From Leptobrachium leishanense (taxonomy: Eukaryota; Chordata; Amphibia; Anura; Megophryidae), in NCBI GenBank assembly GCA_009667805.1, contig CM019064.1, positions 379,065,120-379,129,119 on the forward strand: a DNA stretch of 64,000 nt. The letters run 5' to 3'. A program made the position numbers and the translations under genes. The notes beneath the pieces were generated by a model. It saw only the letters and a list, made by a program, of their open reading frames with translations. It had not been told where the DNA came from and searched no databases. This document shows, one piece after another, positions 33,801-39,159 of the stretch (the first letter of the stretch is position 1; every line of letters starts with the position of its first letter).

Positions 33801-35193
33801 ACCAACTTTGTAATATAGCCCGTAATTTCTCTTTAGCCATTTATTAGAACTTCAAAGTCTTTATACTTGCACGTTCCATTTTATGACTATTGCAGGTGAA
33901 ATCTCTATTTGATTATGAAATTCCCTGTCTGAAAGCGGTCAGTTTCCCCCCCCCCCCCCCCGCAGCATCTCAAGTTGGAAGCGGTAATCCCGAGCAGCAC
34001 TCGGGATGCCAATGGATACATCACCTCTCCCTGCACTCCCTCGATGTCCCCAGCTGTCTCCTCCGGCGACCGCGACCTCATTACTTCCTGGTTCCTTCCT
34101 CTCGAAGGAATCCAGGAAGTAGGAGGTCGAGATTGCAGAGGTGATGTATACAGCCAGAGTGTGTCTTGGGTTTACCGCTCTCAGCGGTGAAATTTAACCC
34201 GGGAACACCGCCAGTGAGGTTAAGAGTAAACCGTACATTAGATGTCAAAGGGGCTTTGAAATTAACTTCCATTAAGCAGTAGTTTTCGTTTTTCTTTTTT
34301 TAGGTCAACACAACAATCTACTGGACCAAACCAGAGAGCAGCTATGGTGTCCCGCTGTGGATTATAATTCTGGCCATTTTAATTGGTCTTCTGCTGCTTG
34401 CTCTGCTTATATATGTTCTATATAAGGTGAGTGGAGCTCCGAATGTCAAGATTTGTATATGGTACCTTTTTGTCTGTTACGAATGCCTACACTGGCTCCG
34501 TGTTTCCTTTAGAATCCAATTCAGAATACTGGTGCTCACATACAAAGCTTGCCATAAATGTGGTCCTGCCTAAATCTCCCTTAAATTGCATCCCATCCTG
34601 ACCACTTCACTCTGCCAACGATCTGACGTTATCTCCTCAGACCCGCACCCCCAACTCTCGCCTTATAGACTTCTTCTCCCAAGCTACCCCATTTATATGG
34701 AACTCCCTCCCCTGCAATATTTGACTCTCCCAGTCTCTCCAGTCCTTCAAGAAGTCTCTGAAAACACATTACTGGAGTGAACCGATAGGCTTCTGTTTTA
34801 ATCCCCCCCCCCCCTGTTCATTTCTTACTCCACCCACCCCCCCATTCAGCCCACATACCTCACGCTACTTCATGTTTTCTATTTACCCCCATCTAGTGTG
34901 TCGCCCCTCTCCTCTTGGATTGTATGGTCTTGGGGGGTCCTCCTTCCTACTGTTCCATATGTTTATCTTGTATTTGTTATTCTGCCTCTCCCATAGTACA
35001 GTGTTATGGAACTTGTTAGCGTTTTATAAAACCTGTAACTGTGAAACCTTCCGGTGTTTGTCGGTAAGCGGTGTACTGGAACTGAACCATTTTATTTCCT
35101 TTCCTCCAGCTTGGCTTCTTTAAACGCTCCCTACCTTATGGAACAGCAATGGAAAAGGCTGAACTCAAGCCCCAGGCTGCATCTGAGGCCTAA
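777..35193 (+). CDS. ITGA5: Integrin alpha-5, 3' part of the gene (21 coding exons, partial at 5' end)
   Basis: Integrin alpha-5 pairs with beta-1 as the main RGD-dependent fibronectin receptor at the plasma membrane. Twenty-one exons splice in frame to 2,268 nt (755 residues plus stop), against about 1,050 residues for the whole vertebrate protein; the signal peptide and first propeller blades lie before the window. Seen in order: three FG-GAP calcium loops ([27 protein letters not shown]), thigh and calf segments, a dibasic site HHVERRD, a hydrophobic transmembrane helix, then [16 protein letters not shown] ending ASEA-stop. The cytoplasmic tail distinguishes alpha-5 from alpha-V and alpha-8, whose tails differ after GFFKR. 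All exon phases are compatible. Twenty introns lie between these exons; nineteen are GT-AG and one is GC-AG. Coordinates of this entry cover exons plus introns; individual exons follow. Confidence 0.97.
1014..1190. repeat. Fold-back MITE, about 177 bp
   Basis: Almost entirely palindromic: starts GGGTTATTCAGAGAGGTG and ends CACCTCTCTGAATAACCC, with inner arms GAAAATTCTAGG / CCTAGAATTTTC. Related copies occur at 15,095 and 58,862. The tips resemble those of the larger 840-880 bp family, so both may share a transposase. Confidence 0.88.
2123..2175 (+). CDS. ITGA5: ITGA5 exon b: start of an FG-GAP repeat
   Basis: Encodes [18 protein letters not shown], the opening of a calcium-binding FG-GAP blade; the DLNNDGLDD loop is completed by the next exon. 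Acceptor TCTAG, donor GTAAGC. 53 nt, ends after codon position 2. Confidence 0.97.
2387..2592 (+). CDS. ITGA5: ITGA5 exon c: FG-GAP repeats
   Basis: 206 nt beginning [14 protein letters not shown] and ending GDLDQDGYN. It completes one calcium loop and supplies most of the next. The stretch [15 protein letters not shown] is very close to mammalian alpha-5. Acceptor TGTAG, donor GTATGT; ends after codon position 1. Confidence 0.97.
3014..4100. repeat. Near-perfect 1.09 kb palindrome (fold-back element) in an ITGA5 intron
   Basis: The left arm (3,014-3,554) is the reverse complement of the right arm (3,558-4,100) around a 3-nt centre at 3,555-3,557. Open frames at 3,162-3,344 (-) and 3,768-3,950 (+) encode identical 60-residue peptides, and their coordinates sum to the same value, so the arms are unbroken there. 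The only clear difference is a 2-bp CT insertion near 4,083. The arms carry no recognisable protein domain. An unrelated smaller inverted repeat (CTGGAGGCC / GGCCTCCAG) flanks the left arm at about 2,912-2,995. It could be a fold-back transposon or an inverted duplication by template switching. Confidence 0.9.
4101..4800 (+). other. GC-rich intronic block, origin unknown
   Basis: Immediately right of the palindrome. 4,140-4,560 is markedly GC-rich compared with the AT-rich intron. It is followed by a TATAAAT-like motif at about 4,624 and an AATAAA at about 4,749. This could be part of a retroelement. The 110-codon open frame here (4,241-4,573) shows no domain I recognise. Confidence 0.35.
5421..5612 (+). 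CDS. ITGA5: ITGA5 exon d: FG-GAP repeat
   Basis: 192 nt encoding [20 protein letters not shown] through [12 protein letters not shown] to [10 protein letters not shown]. It contains a GAP motif and most of a third calcium loop. Acceptor CTACAG, donor GTACAG; enters and leaves after codon position 1. Confidence 0.97.
6138..6183 (+). CDS. ITGA5: ITGA5 exon e: end of propeller
   Basis: 46-nt micro-exon encoding [16 protein letters not shown] with its split first and last codons. Matches DLIVGSFGVDKAVVYR of the family. Acceptor TTTCAG, donor GTAAAC. Confidence 0.96.
6637..6744 (+). CDS. ITGA5: ITGA5 exon f: propeller to thigh
   Basis: 108 nt encoding [20 protein letters not shown] and on to [15 protein letters not shown]. 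It aligns with the RPIV...MFNPEE segment of alpha-5. Acceptor CTGCAG, donor GTGAGT. Confidence 0.97.
7968..8023 (+). CDS. ITGA5: ITGA5 exon g: thigh domain
   Basis: 56 nt encoding [18 protein letters not shown] between split codons. The cysteine and NASGKHV match the alpha-5 thigh. Acceptor TTCCAG, donor GTGAGT. Confidence 0.97.
8664..8871 (+). repeat. DIRS left inverted terminal repeat
   Basis: The stretch around TTCCCCTTAGCCCCTCC and CCATATGTAGACATGG-like sequence is repeated inverted at 14,023-14,194. The outermost 50 nt (8,664-8,715) are absent from the right repeat but complementary to 9,284-9,345. Confidence 0.9.
9284..9381 (+). repeat. DIRS internal complementary region
   Basis: 9,284-9,345 is the reverse complement of the left tip (8,664-8,722) and 9,342-9,381 that of the right tip (14,155-14,194). 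They meet at AATT. In DIRS elements this segment is the template that restores the ends on circular cDNA. It directly abuts the recombinase stop codon. Confidence 0.88.
9385..10712 (-). pseudogene. DIRS tyrosine recombinase, frameshifted
   Basis: Two open frames (9,855-10,712 and 9,385-9,858) form one recombinase with a frame change in the A-run at about 9,855, where FSCKKE stops and MSDVRALD starts. The C-terminal part holds the lambda-integrase signature: HSVR (H106 and R109 of the second frame), a tryptophan at 132 and the nucleophile candidate Tyr142 in TLRTFYLKP. The N-terminal part has the SAM-like core-binding region ([17 protein letters not shown]). Its role in the family is integration of circular cDNA. 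The homopolymer break suggests either real decay or a sequencing slip. Confidence 0.88.
10699..12156 (-). pseudogene. DIRS reverse transcriptase and RNase H, frame-disrupted
   Basis: The reverse transcriptase is mainly in the frame 11,016-12,116: [29 protein letters not shown], and the catalytic YLDDIL. Between GDWMVK and [10 protein letters not shown] the expected motif A ([10 protein letters not shown]) is present but in another frame, after a long T-run on the plus strand at about 11,785-11,808. RNase H continues in the frame ending 10,699: [28 protein letters not shown], and IVADWNSR. These domains would copy RNA into cDNA. At least two frame changes mean no intact polyprotein. Confidence 0.9.
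12122..13721 (-). pseudogene. DIRS gag-like region, broken into several frames
   Basis: Four successive minus-strand frames cover one gag-like protein: 13,353-13,721 (Ser/Glu-rich N terminus), 12,823-13,263 (acidic, [12 protein letters not shown]), 12,231-12,761 ([20 protein letters not shown], then [19 protein letters not shown]) and 12,122-12,451. The conserved DWxxRAxxFxGNANxAL core is typical of vertebrate DIRS gag. The basic Arg/Gly tail probably binds nucleic acid. A C-run at 12,180-12,195 marks one of the breaks. Confidence 0.8.
14023..14194 (-). repeat. DIRS right inverted terminal repeat
   Basis: Reverse complement of the left repeat from about 8,717 to 8,871, with a T-run expansion at 14,108-14,123. 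It ends ...GACTTAAAATT at 14,194. Confidence 0.9.
15095..15271. repeat. Fold-back MITE, copy 2
   Basis: Same family as 1,014-1,190: AAGGTGAAACTCAGGAGA ... CCCGAATTTCACCTT with the shared middle GGAAAGTGAGATAAATGGG. The ends are diverged (GGTCTATTC / GAATAGAC). Confidence 0.82.
15309..16477 (+). repeat. Exact 595-bp tandem duplication
   Basis: The 574-bp unit 15,309-15,882 recurs at 15,904-16,477 with no difference that I can find, separated by a T-run and followed by another T-run. The period is 595 bp. It ends about 90 bp before the next ITGA5 exon. The T-runs at unit edges suggest replication slippage or retroposon-tail recombination. An assembly duplication is the alternative. Confidence 0.92.
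16569..16723 (+). CDS. ITGA5: ITGA5 exon h: thigh domain
   Basis: 155 nt encoding [20 protein letters not shown] and onward to [11 protein letters not shown]. KQKGxxxRALFL is the family signature. Acceptor TTTTAG, donor GTAATT; leaves in phase 0. Confidence 0.97.
16976..17113 (+). CDS. ITGA5: ITGA5 exon i: thigh domain
   Basis: 138 nt, 46 codons: [20 protein letters not shown], then [18 protein letters not shown]. Phase 0 at both ends. Acceptor CGTAG, donor GTAAAT. Confidence 0.98.
18000..18067 (+). CDS. ITGA5: ITGA5 exon j: CGEDNIC segment
   Basis: 68 nt encoding [20 protein letters not shown] and VS plus two bases of a cysteine codon. DCGEDNxCxP is the thigh/calf-1 hallmark of integrin alpha chains. 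Acceptor TGTCAG, donor GTAAGT. Confidence 0.98.
18456..18606 (+). CDS. ITGA5: ITGA5 exon k: calf-1
   Basis: 151 nt encoding [34 protein letters not shown] and [22 protein letters not shown] matches alpha-5. Acceptor TTACAG, donor GTATGT; ends in phase 0. Confidence 0.98.
18862..19698. mobile_element. Non-autonomous DNA element, 837 bp, reverse orientation copy
   Basis: Terminal inverted repeats CAGGGTTATTCAAAGAG / CTTTGAATAACCCTG, flanked by a 3-bp direct repeat ATA (18,859-18,861 and 19,699-19,701). It has no coding capacity. The interior matches the 59,743-60,619 copy in opposite orientation (for example the CACCGCA / TGCGGTG segments). Confidence 0.88.
19899..19991 (+). CDS. ITGA5: ITGA5 exon l: calf-1
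   Basis: 93 nt, 31 codons: [20 protein letters not shown] then [18 protein letters not shown] is invariant in alpha-5/alpha-V. Phase 0 at both ends. Acceptor ATCCAG, donor GTGAGT. Confidence 0.98.
20393..20570. repeat. hAT-type MITE, 178 bp, with 8-bp target duplication
   Basis: Ends CAGTGTTTCACAAACCTG / ACAGGTTTTGGAAACACTG. Flanks are GTGTATGG (20,385-20,392) and GTGTACGG (20,571-20,578), a 7/8 match of the length expected for hAT insertion. It is non-coding. Sister copies: 27,936-28,115 and fragments near 15,012 and 41,565-41,740. Confidence 0.9.
20871..20950 (+). CDS. ITGA5: ITGA5 exon m: calf-1
   Basis: 80 nt encoding [20 protein letters not shown] and FDFQIR. Matches [13 protein letters not shown] of alpha-5. 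Acceptor TTTCAG, donor GTTTGT (weak at +3); ends after codon position 2. Confidence 0.97.
21700..21884 (-). mobile_element. tRNA-derived SINE with LINE-like tail
   Basis: Read on the minus strand, the head has a Pol III A-box-like TGGAGTAGAGG and a B box GGTTCGATCCC (21,815-21,826 region) at tRNA-like spacing. A body with CCTTGGGCAAGACACCTAAC follows, then a tail GAGAAATCTCAATGTATCC just before the A-run (seen as T-run). The tail also ends the LINE at 33,165-33,215, suggesting that LINE mobilises the SINE. A second copy is at 28,215. Confidence 0.8.
22470..22550 (+). CDS. ITGA5: ITGA5 exon n: calf-1/calf-2
   Basis: 81 nt encoding [20 protein letters not shown] then TEVSFFG. The serine before KNANNSQSE is a split codon. 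NNS is a potential N-glycosylation site also seen in mammals (NNSQS). Acceptor TGCAG, donor GTATGT. Confidence 0.97.
22955..23105. repeat. Fold-back MITE (CCAGATGTT family)
   Basis: Contains GGTTGGCAACCTTGGC...CCAGATGTTCTGG and, inverted, CCAAAGCATCTGGTGGTCC. Related copies lie at about 4,895-5,080, 23,905-24,040 and 39,050-39,160. It is non-coding. Confidence 0.65.
23307..23412 (+). CDS. ITGA5: ITGA5 exon o: calf-2, with GC splice donor
   Basis: 106 nt encoding [20 protein letters not shown] and [15 protein letters not shown]. Acceptor TTTCAG. The donor is GAG|GCAAGT, a GC-AG intron: no GT donor lies near, and VYE must join LVNIGPSS of the next exon (human VYELINQGPSS). Phase 0 at the 3' end. 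Confidence 0.96.
23905..24040. repeat. Fold-back MITE (CCAGATGTT family), further copy
   Basis: GTGTCAGCAAATTCGGCCCTCCGGATGTTTTGG and inverted AACATCTGGAGGGCC...GCTGACCC, interrupted by a G-run. Non-coding. Confidence 0.65.
24379..24537 (+). CDS. ITGA5: ITGA5 exon p: calf-2
   Basis: 159 nt, 53 codons: [20 protein letters not shown] and on to [23 protein letters not shown] and LNCT/QNCT are shared with alpha-5. Phase 0 at both ends. Acceptor ATTAG, donor GTAAGA. Confidence 0.97.
25640..25960. repeat. Palindromic satellite-like repeat
   Basis: Alternating direct and inverted copies of a unit with AATCCACAGCAATA, CTCATACAC and GCGCACATTACT. Related arrays are at 61,735-62,030 and a fragment at 41,290-41,335. 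Non-coding. Confidence 0.75.
26890..26979 (+). CDS. ITGA5: ITGA5 exon q: calf-2 with processing site
   Basis: 90 nt, 30 codons: [20 protein letters not shown] then [17 protein letters not shown] corresponds to the mammalian HHQQKRE heavy/light chain cleavage site, so a dibasic proprotein convertase site is kept. Acceptor CCACAG after a C-run, donor GTAAGC. Phase 0. Confidence 0.95.
27342..27461 (+). CDS. ITGA5: ITGA5 exon r: calf-2
   Basis: 120 nt, 40 codons: [20 protein letters not shown] then RVWADTFYQ. CFRLxCxxGPL matches alpha-5. Two tandem acceptors (AG at 27,337-27,338 and 27,340-27,341) are both in frame and would differ by one lysine; the second is chosen by alignment to ILKCPEAE. 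Donor GTAATA. Confidence 0.95.
27936..28115. repeat. hAT-type MITE, copy 2, with 8-bp target duplication
   Basis: CAGAGTTTCCCAAACC ... GGTTTGGGGAAACACTG, flanked by TTTTAGGG (27,928-27,935) and CTTTAGGG (28,116-28,123), 7/8 identical. Same family as 20,393-20,570. Confidence 0.88.
28215..28415 (-). mobile_element. tRNA-derived SINE, copy 2
   Basis: Same layout as 21,700-21,884 in the same orientation: tail at left, B box complement GGGATCGAACCC near 28,350, head ending CTCAGCCGG. It carries a 22-bp internal insertion near AAGTATGTTCTGGGTGG relative to the first copy. Confidence 0.8.
28420..29870 (+). other. ITGA5 intron with no recognised feature
   Basis: AT-rich intron with several A/T runs (28,910; 29,490; 29,711). 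The 28,900-29,217 open frame has no domain I recognise, and I see no repeat family that I can name. Confidence 0.5.
29871..29972 (+). CDS. ITGA5: ITGA5 exon s: calf-2
   Basis: 102 nt, 34 codons: [20 protein letters not shown] then [14 protein letters not shown]. FxLQCEAxY and PYxILP match alpha-5. Phase 0. Acceptor TTCCAG, donor GTAAAT. Confidence 0.97.
30363..30440 (-). mobile_element. LINE/SINE tail fragment
   Basis: TTTATAAAGGATTTTACCAGGAAGGATACATTGAGATTTCTC is shared with 59,569-59,640 and is the complement of the tail of the LINE at 33,165-33,215. Confidence 0.75.
30870..31145 (-). mobile_element. LINE 3' end with C-terminal ORF2 remnant
   Basis: Minus strand encodes [20 protein letters not shown] followed by [20 protein letters not shown], the end of an RT-type LINE ORF common in frogs. 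The 3' UTR with CTAGATGGGCCGAAAGG lies at 30,890-30,920. 5'-truncated; a sister copy is at 33,283. Confidence 0.75.
31470..31965 (+). mobile_element. L2/CR1-like LINE 3' end
   Basis: Encodes [20 protein letters not shown] and [12 protein letters not shown], the conserved C terminus of L2/CR1-type ORF2. The 3' UTR has GTAAACTCCTATGAGCAGGG and GGCGCTATATAAATGATG, ending in a short ATG/ATA microsatellite. 5'-truncated. Confidence 0.8.
32790..33220 (+). mobile_element. L2-like LINE 3' end, source of the SINE tail
   Basis: Encodes [20 protein letters not shown] and [13 protein letters not shown] sequence (frame at about 32,930-33,020), again an ORF2 C terminus. It ends ACGAGAAATCTCAATGTATC...CCTTTATAAAT. 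The terminal about 50 bp is shared with the minus-strand SINE tails at 21,700, 28,215, 30,363 and 59,569. Confidence 0.75.
33283..33665 (-). mobile_element. LINE 3' end with inverted 5' part
   Basis: 33,283-33,590 is minus-strand LINE ([20 protein letters not shown], then [14 protein letters not shown]). From about 33,595 the plus strand encodes [20 protein letters not shown], the segment that should precede it in the same ORF. The 5' part is therefore inverted, the layout produced by twin priming. Confidence 0.65.
33697..33821. repeat. Palindromic MITE, 125 bp
   Basis: GGGCCATATTACATACTTGG ... CCAACTTTGTAATATAGCCC with inner arms GGTGCTAACTTAACC / GGTTAAGTTAGCACC. Flanked by GTA on both sides (33,694-33,696; 33,822-33,824). 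Confidence 0.82.
34304..34426 (+). CDS. ITGA5: ITGA5 exon t: transmembrane segment
   Basis: 123 nt, 41 codons: [20 protein letters not shown] then the hydrophobic helix ([18 protein letters not shown]) to [18 protein letters not shown] is the alpha-5 membrane entry. Phase 0. Acceptor TTTTAG, donor GTGAGT. Confidence 0.98.
34480..35010 (+). mobile_element. L2/CR1-like LINE fragment
   Basis: In the last ITGA5 intron. Encodes [20 protein letters not shown], the conserved WLPVxxRIxFKxLxLTYKA motif late in ORF2, followed by a decayed C terminus and a T/C-rich 3' part with C-runs. Confidence 0.7.
35110..35193 (+). CDS. ITGA5: ITGA5 last coding exon: cytoplasmic tail
   Basis: 84 nt encoding [20 protein letters not shown] then PQAASEA and the stop TAA at 35,191-35,193. 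The GFFKR membrane-proximal clasp is intact, and the tail matches mammalian alpha-5 ([15 protein letters not shown]). Acceptor CTCCAG. Confidence 0.99.
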   Translation, partial: LGFFKRSLPYGTAMEKAELKPQAASEA

Positions 35194-36187
35194 ACCACCT
35201 CTCCGGCATATTCCTTTGCACTGCCAAAGAATTTTCCCCAAAAAGAAAGGTGAAAGGAACAAACCCTGTCTGATTCTGACACTACGTTACGTGTTCATGG
35301 GAGGGAGGGATTCCAATATGGACACCTTTTTATTTTTTTAAACAAATTTCCCCTATAGACGACAAAAGAGCCAATTTTCAGAGGGACCGCAATTGCATTT
35401 TAATGGTTTCGGATCAAGATGGCCTTTCTGGGAGAATAACTTTAACAGTATTTTTATTTAAACAAAAAGATGAGAAAATTTAAGGATTCTCCCAAAGACC
35501 GTCCAAGGCAGGAAAGTGGTTCTAGTCCAAACATGGAGGAACTGTTCATCTGATTTTCTTGAATACTTTCCAATCCAGATTTATCTGATGTTGGACTATA
35601 TAAAGTGTGGGTTCTCTGTTGCTATTGCCTGTGCTGTTTCCTCCTTTGCTCCAGATTTTTACTGGAACTTCACGAGGAATCCAAATAACTTTCTTTTAGA
35701 CAGTGAACCTACTTCATGATTTACATTTTTAGACTTTTTTTTTTTCTTTTAATTAGTGTCCCATTTGTTTATTGGTATCCTTGTGTTGGTAAAACCAGCA
35801 TTTGAGAAATATAGGTTAAATTATTATGCTTTTAGGAAATGTAAAGTGTGTTCTATGCAAACTATACCTAGGATTTTCGATGGAAGCCCCAAACTGCAGT
35901 GATTGAGGCACGCTGTGATACTAGAGCTTCCTGTTCCTAAGAGCTGACAGTCTGGACAATGTTGCATGGCAACTCTGATCTGGAGGCCTTTTTATCTAGA
36001 CCTTGCTACAATGAATGTGCTTCTGTGGCATGTTTGTAGGTCAAAATGCCATAACCAGGTGACTGTTCAAGAAGTCCGTGGCTGTCTCATGGTCTTCTGC
36101 TTGCCCTGGTCTGTTTTAGAACCTCAAGTGCAACATCTTGGTATAGTTGCTTTACTAAAGTAAGCTGCTCTGATCACCACTTTATTT

Positions 36188-36193
36188 AATAAA
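36188..36193 (+). terminator. Possible alternative polyadenylation signal
   Basis: AATAAA within the 3' UTR, followed about 15-25 nt on by a weak GT-containing stretch (GCTGTTTTGG). Would give a UTR of about 1 kb. Confidence 0.4.
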
Positions 36194-38148
36194 TGTAAAG
36201 GCTGTTTTGGCAACTTGCAGAGGTCTTGGGCAATACAGTTAACGGACAGAGAATGTAGCTTCCTGTAATGGGTTAGACTGTGCACAAAGTCCAGACTCTC
36301 ACCCTACAGCTTTGGCAGAGGCACAGGTTTGAGGAAGTCCACGTTCATATGAAGGAGTGCTAGAACTGCCCTGCAAAACGTTCTACTTCACCAGCTGTCA
36401 ATGCTAGAAGTGGGGTTGTAGTGCAGCAGTTTGATACATATGTGGACCATGGCTGGTCACTGCCAAGAACTAGGGACAGAAGACTCAGGTGATGTGTGCA
36501 GCTTATAGCAAAGCCACTTCTTTCTCAGGAGCTCTTGTGGGACAGCATGGTGGAAAGACCCAACGTCTGTGTTTTTAAGTGCGATGTACCAAACACCAAA
36601 GGCTTTCTTGAATGGCTCAGATTTGCGAACCAAAGGCACAAGCCGCTTAGGTCTTGGGAGGGTGGGAGCATGGGTCGTCTTGTGTACCTGAATGAGCACT
36701 GACTCTTATCAATTGCAAAGCTAACGATGACCACTTCACTGCTTGGGGACCATCATTTAAATTGTGGTGCTTTATGTTACGTGGTTCCCGACCAAGGAGT
36801 GTTAAACACACATGGACACAAAGGCTTTGCTATCTGGTTGATATTTAAAAGAAATGTGTTGCAAGTGCAATAAGTGTGTTTTTAGCTATTTTTATTAAAT
36901 ATTTTTTTACTATGTATTTGATATGAAATTGTGCAGAAGGTTGGCTATTTCACATTTCTGAACCACTTTGGTGGCAGAATTTGCACATGATTGCTTATGA
37001 CAATTCTGGATTTTCTATTGGGTTTCTTTTTTTATTTTCTTTTGCGTTTTGAGGCACTGGAAGAGTTGGGCTGTCACTTGTCAGCTGGATAAATGCAGAT
37101 TTTATTGAAATGGTAACTCTCACCGGGAAGTGCACCTTTTTGGCAGTGTTGGTAATTGTATAAAAGATTCTATACCAGTTTTAATGGCATATGCATCAAT
37201 CTAACAAATGTGCCTACATTGAAGGAGCATATTGGTCCACAAATGGCATGTTTTGTCTAATACTTGTTAGAAGCCATGGCATTCACCATAAACCTTTCGG
37301 GACCAAAACGTTAACACCAAAAGTGAATATTCTTATCTAAGGACTACGTATTCACTCCCGAATTGACGGCGAGATTTATTCACAACTTATTTTTTGTAGG
37401 TAAGCTAATACTTTAAATAAAATCCAAAAACTGAGCCAAATTGATTGCTCTCAAAGCCAAAGGCTAAACTCAGATGTTGGATAAAGTTTGCTATATTGTG
37501 GGAAATCCAAAGCTAGAGTACACTTGTGTTTCTTCTAATATCTATCACTGTCAGCCTACAAACTGATGTCTATCCCATGCTGGCCAGTGTAGGTGTTAAA
37601 CACTCCATGGGTGCCAGCAAGTCTATGCCATGTGGATACCAGTGACAGACTAGTAATACCAAAGTTTTAAAGGAACCTGATCTTCCTTCACACATAAAAT
37701 CCTATAATCCTGGTTTCCACTTCCAATTACCAGTGCTGCATTATAGGAAACAAATCCTTTGGCAGGGTCTCATGTGTTTCGTGTTGTGTTTTTTTTTTTT
37801 TTTTTTATATCCATCCAAAGAGGGTTGGCGGGGGAAAACGAGAAATGGTGTCTAGTTGTAGTATTTTGTTTGCGATTGCCATCATTACTTTTACCAGGGT
37901 TGGAGTTTTTCTTCTAACCTATACTTTTATATATTTTTTTTTTCCAACGTTTGGATTGGGATCTATTTTATTTATTTAAACTACATTTTCCGTGGTCCTG
38001 GAATGATTAAACCCCTTTTACTGCTGCATTCTGTTTATTTTGTGCCTTAATTACAAGCAGATGTAACTTGCCACTCAAATGATTTATATTGAATTGTCTT
38101 ATTTGTGGGAGGGAGGGTTACCTGTCTTTCTCAGGCGTATCCTACTGT

Positions 38149-38154
38149 AATAAA
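38149..38154 (+). terminator. ITGA5: Probable main ITGA5 polyadenylation signal
   Basis: AATAAA followed by an A-rich cleavage region and then a strong G/T-rich element (GGTGTGGTTTATTGG and GTTGTTTTTGTTTGT, about 38,176-38,208), the standard bipartite layout. Confidence 0.65.
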
Positions 38155-38730
38155 ATATTAAAAAAGCAAACCCAAAGGTGTGGTTTATTGGTGTTGTTTT
38201 TGTTTGTCCTTTTAATCCATTGCTGTCATTGTCAGTGATTAATTCCTCTCCAATAGCATCTGTTGCTTCATCATTCAGGCAGACCTGACTCCGCACTCCA
38301 GTTCTTCACAGCTTATAGCTTTAACAGCTGTCATAGCAGCCCCTGCCCCAGAAACTTCATTCTATTTTAAAAACCCAAGTGTTTCCTAATTTTATACTTT
38401 TTCCTTATGGGAATGAAAGTTTCCTCTTTTAACTTGAACCTGTTCTTGGGTTTCTTTAATTTTTCCAAGGGAACTGTCTGGAAAATGCAACTTTCATTAT
38501 GATTTTCAGTTTTACACGGTATTCTGACATTCTTTCTCTTTCAATTTGTTACAGCTGTGTTTAATGTGGTTTTTTTTGGTTTTTTTTTTGAGGTATGGAT
38601 GATAAATGGTTACAATGCAAAAAGAGTGTGTGTCCTAGTCTCCGTGTCCCCTACTAGGTTATCTTAAAGTGGCGCTAGGTGTATATTCCCTGTGATAACC
38701 CATCCGATGGTAGGGATCTCATTGGCCTTC

Positions 38731-39042
38731 AGGCTAGTGTCAGACGAGCATCTTTTGAGAGTGGACGTTCCTTCCACTAAACGCCCGTCTGGCTACCTAG
38801 CTGAGTGCACTCAGTTTGCTCAGCGCTGCAAAAACAAGATCCTCCTATGGAGAATCGCGCTTTGCAGCTCTGTCAATGCGTGTCCTAGCGCTTTGCCGGA
38901 GAGGCTTGGATAACAGACGCTTGCTGCGCACGCATTTCGTGTGCGTGCACAAGCAGGTGACCGGCCCTGTTGCATCGTCACAACGCTGCGATGGACACGG
39001 GTCAGTACAGGCGCAAATATCGTGCTCATCTGACGCCAGCCT
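38731..39042. repeat. MITE with 20-bp inverted ends, 312 bp
   Basis: Left AGGCTAGTGTCAGACGAGCA and right TGCTCATCTGACGCCAGCCT are near-perfect complements. Non-coding. Related sequence in 41,385-41,560 and part of it near 30,748. Confidence 0.8.
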
Positions 39043-39159
39043 CAGCAGTTGTCAGCAACTTTAGTCGGCCAGATGTTTTGGACCTTTGGTTCCCTTGAGG
39101 CTCAGTCAAACGGAGTAGTTGAGCATCAAAGTTCAAAAACATCTGGAGGATAAAGGTTG

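Larger units (their letters stand above)
35194..38170 (+). other. ITGA5: ITGA5 3' untranslated region (inferred)
   Basis: About 3 kb without introns or recognised repeats between the stop codon and the strong polyadenylation site near 38,149. An earlier AATAAA at 36,188 could give a shorter form. The extent is inferred from signals alone; transcript reads would settle it. Confidence 0.6.
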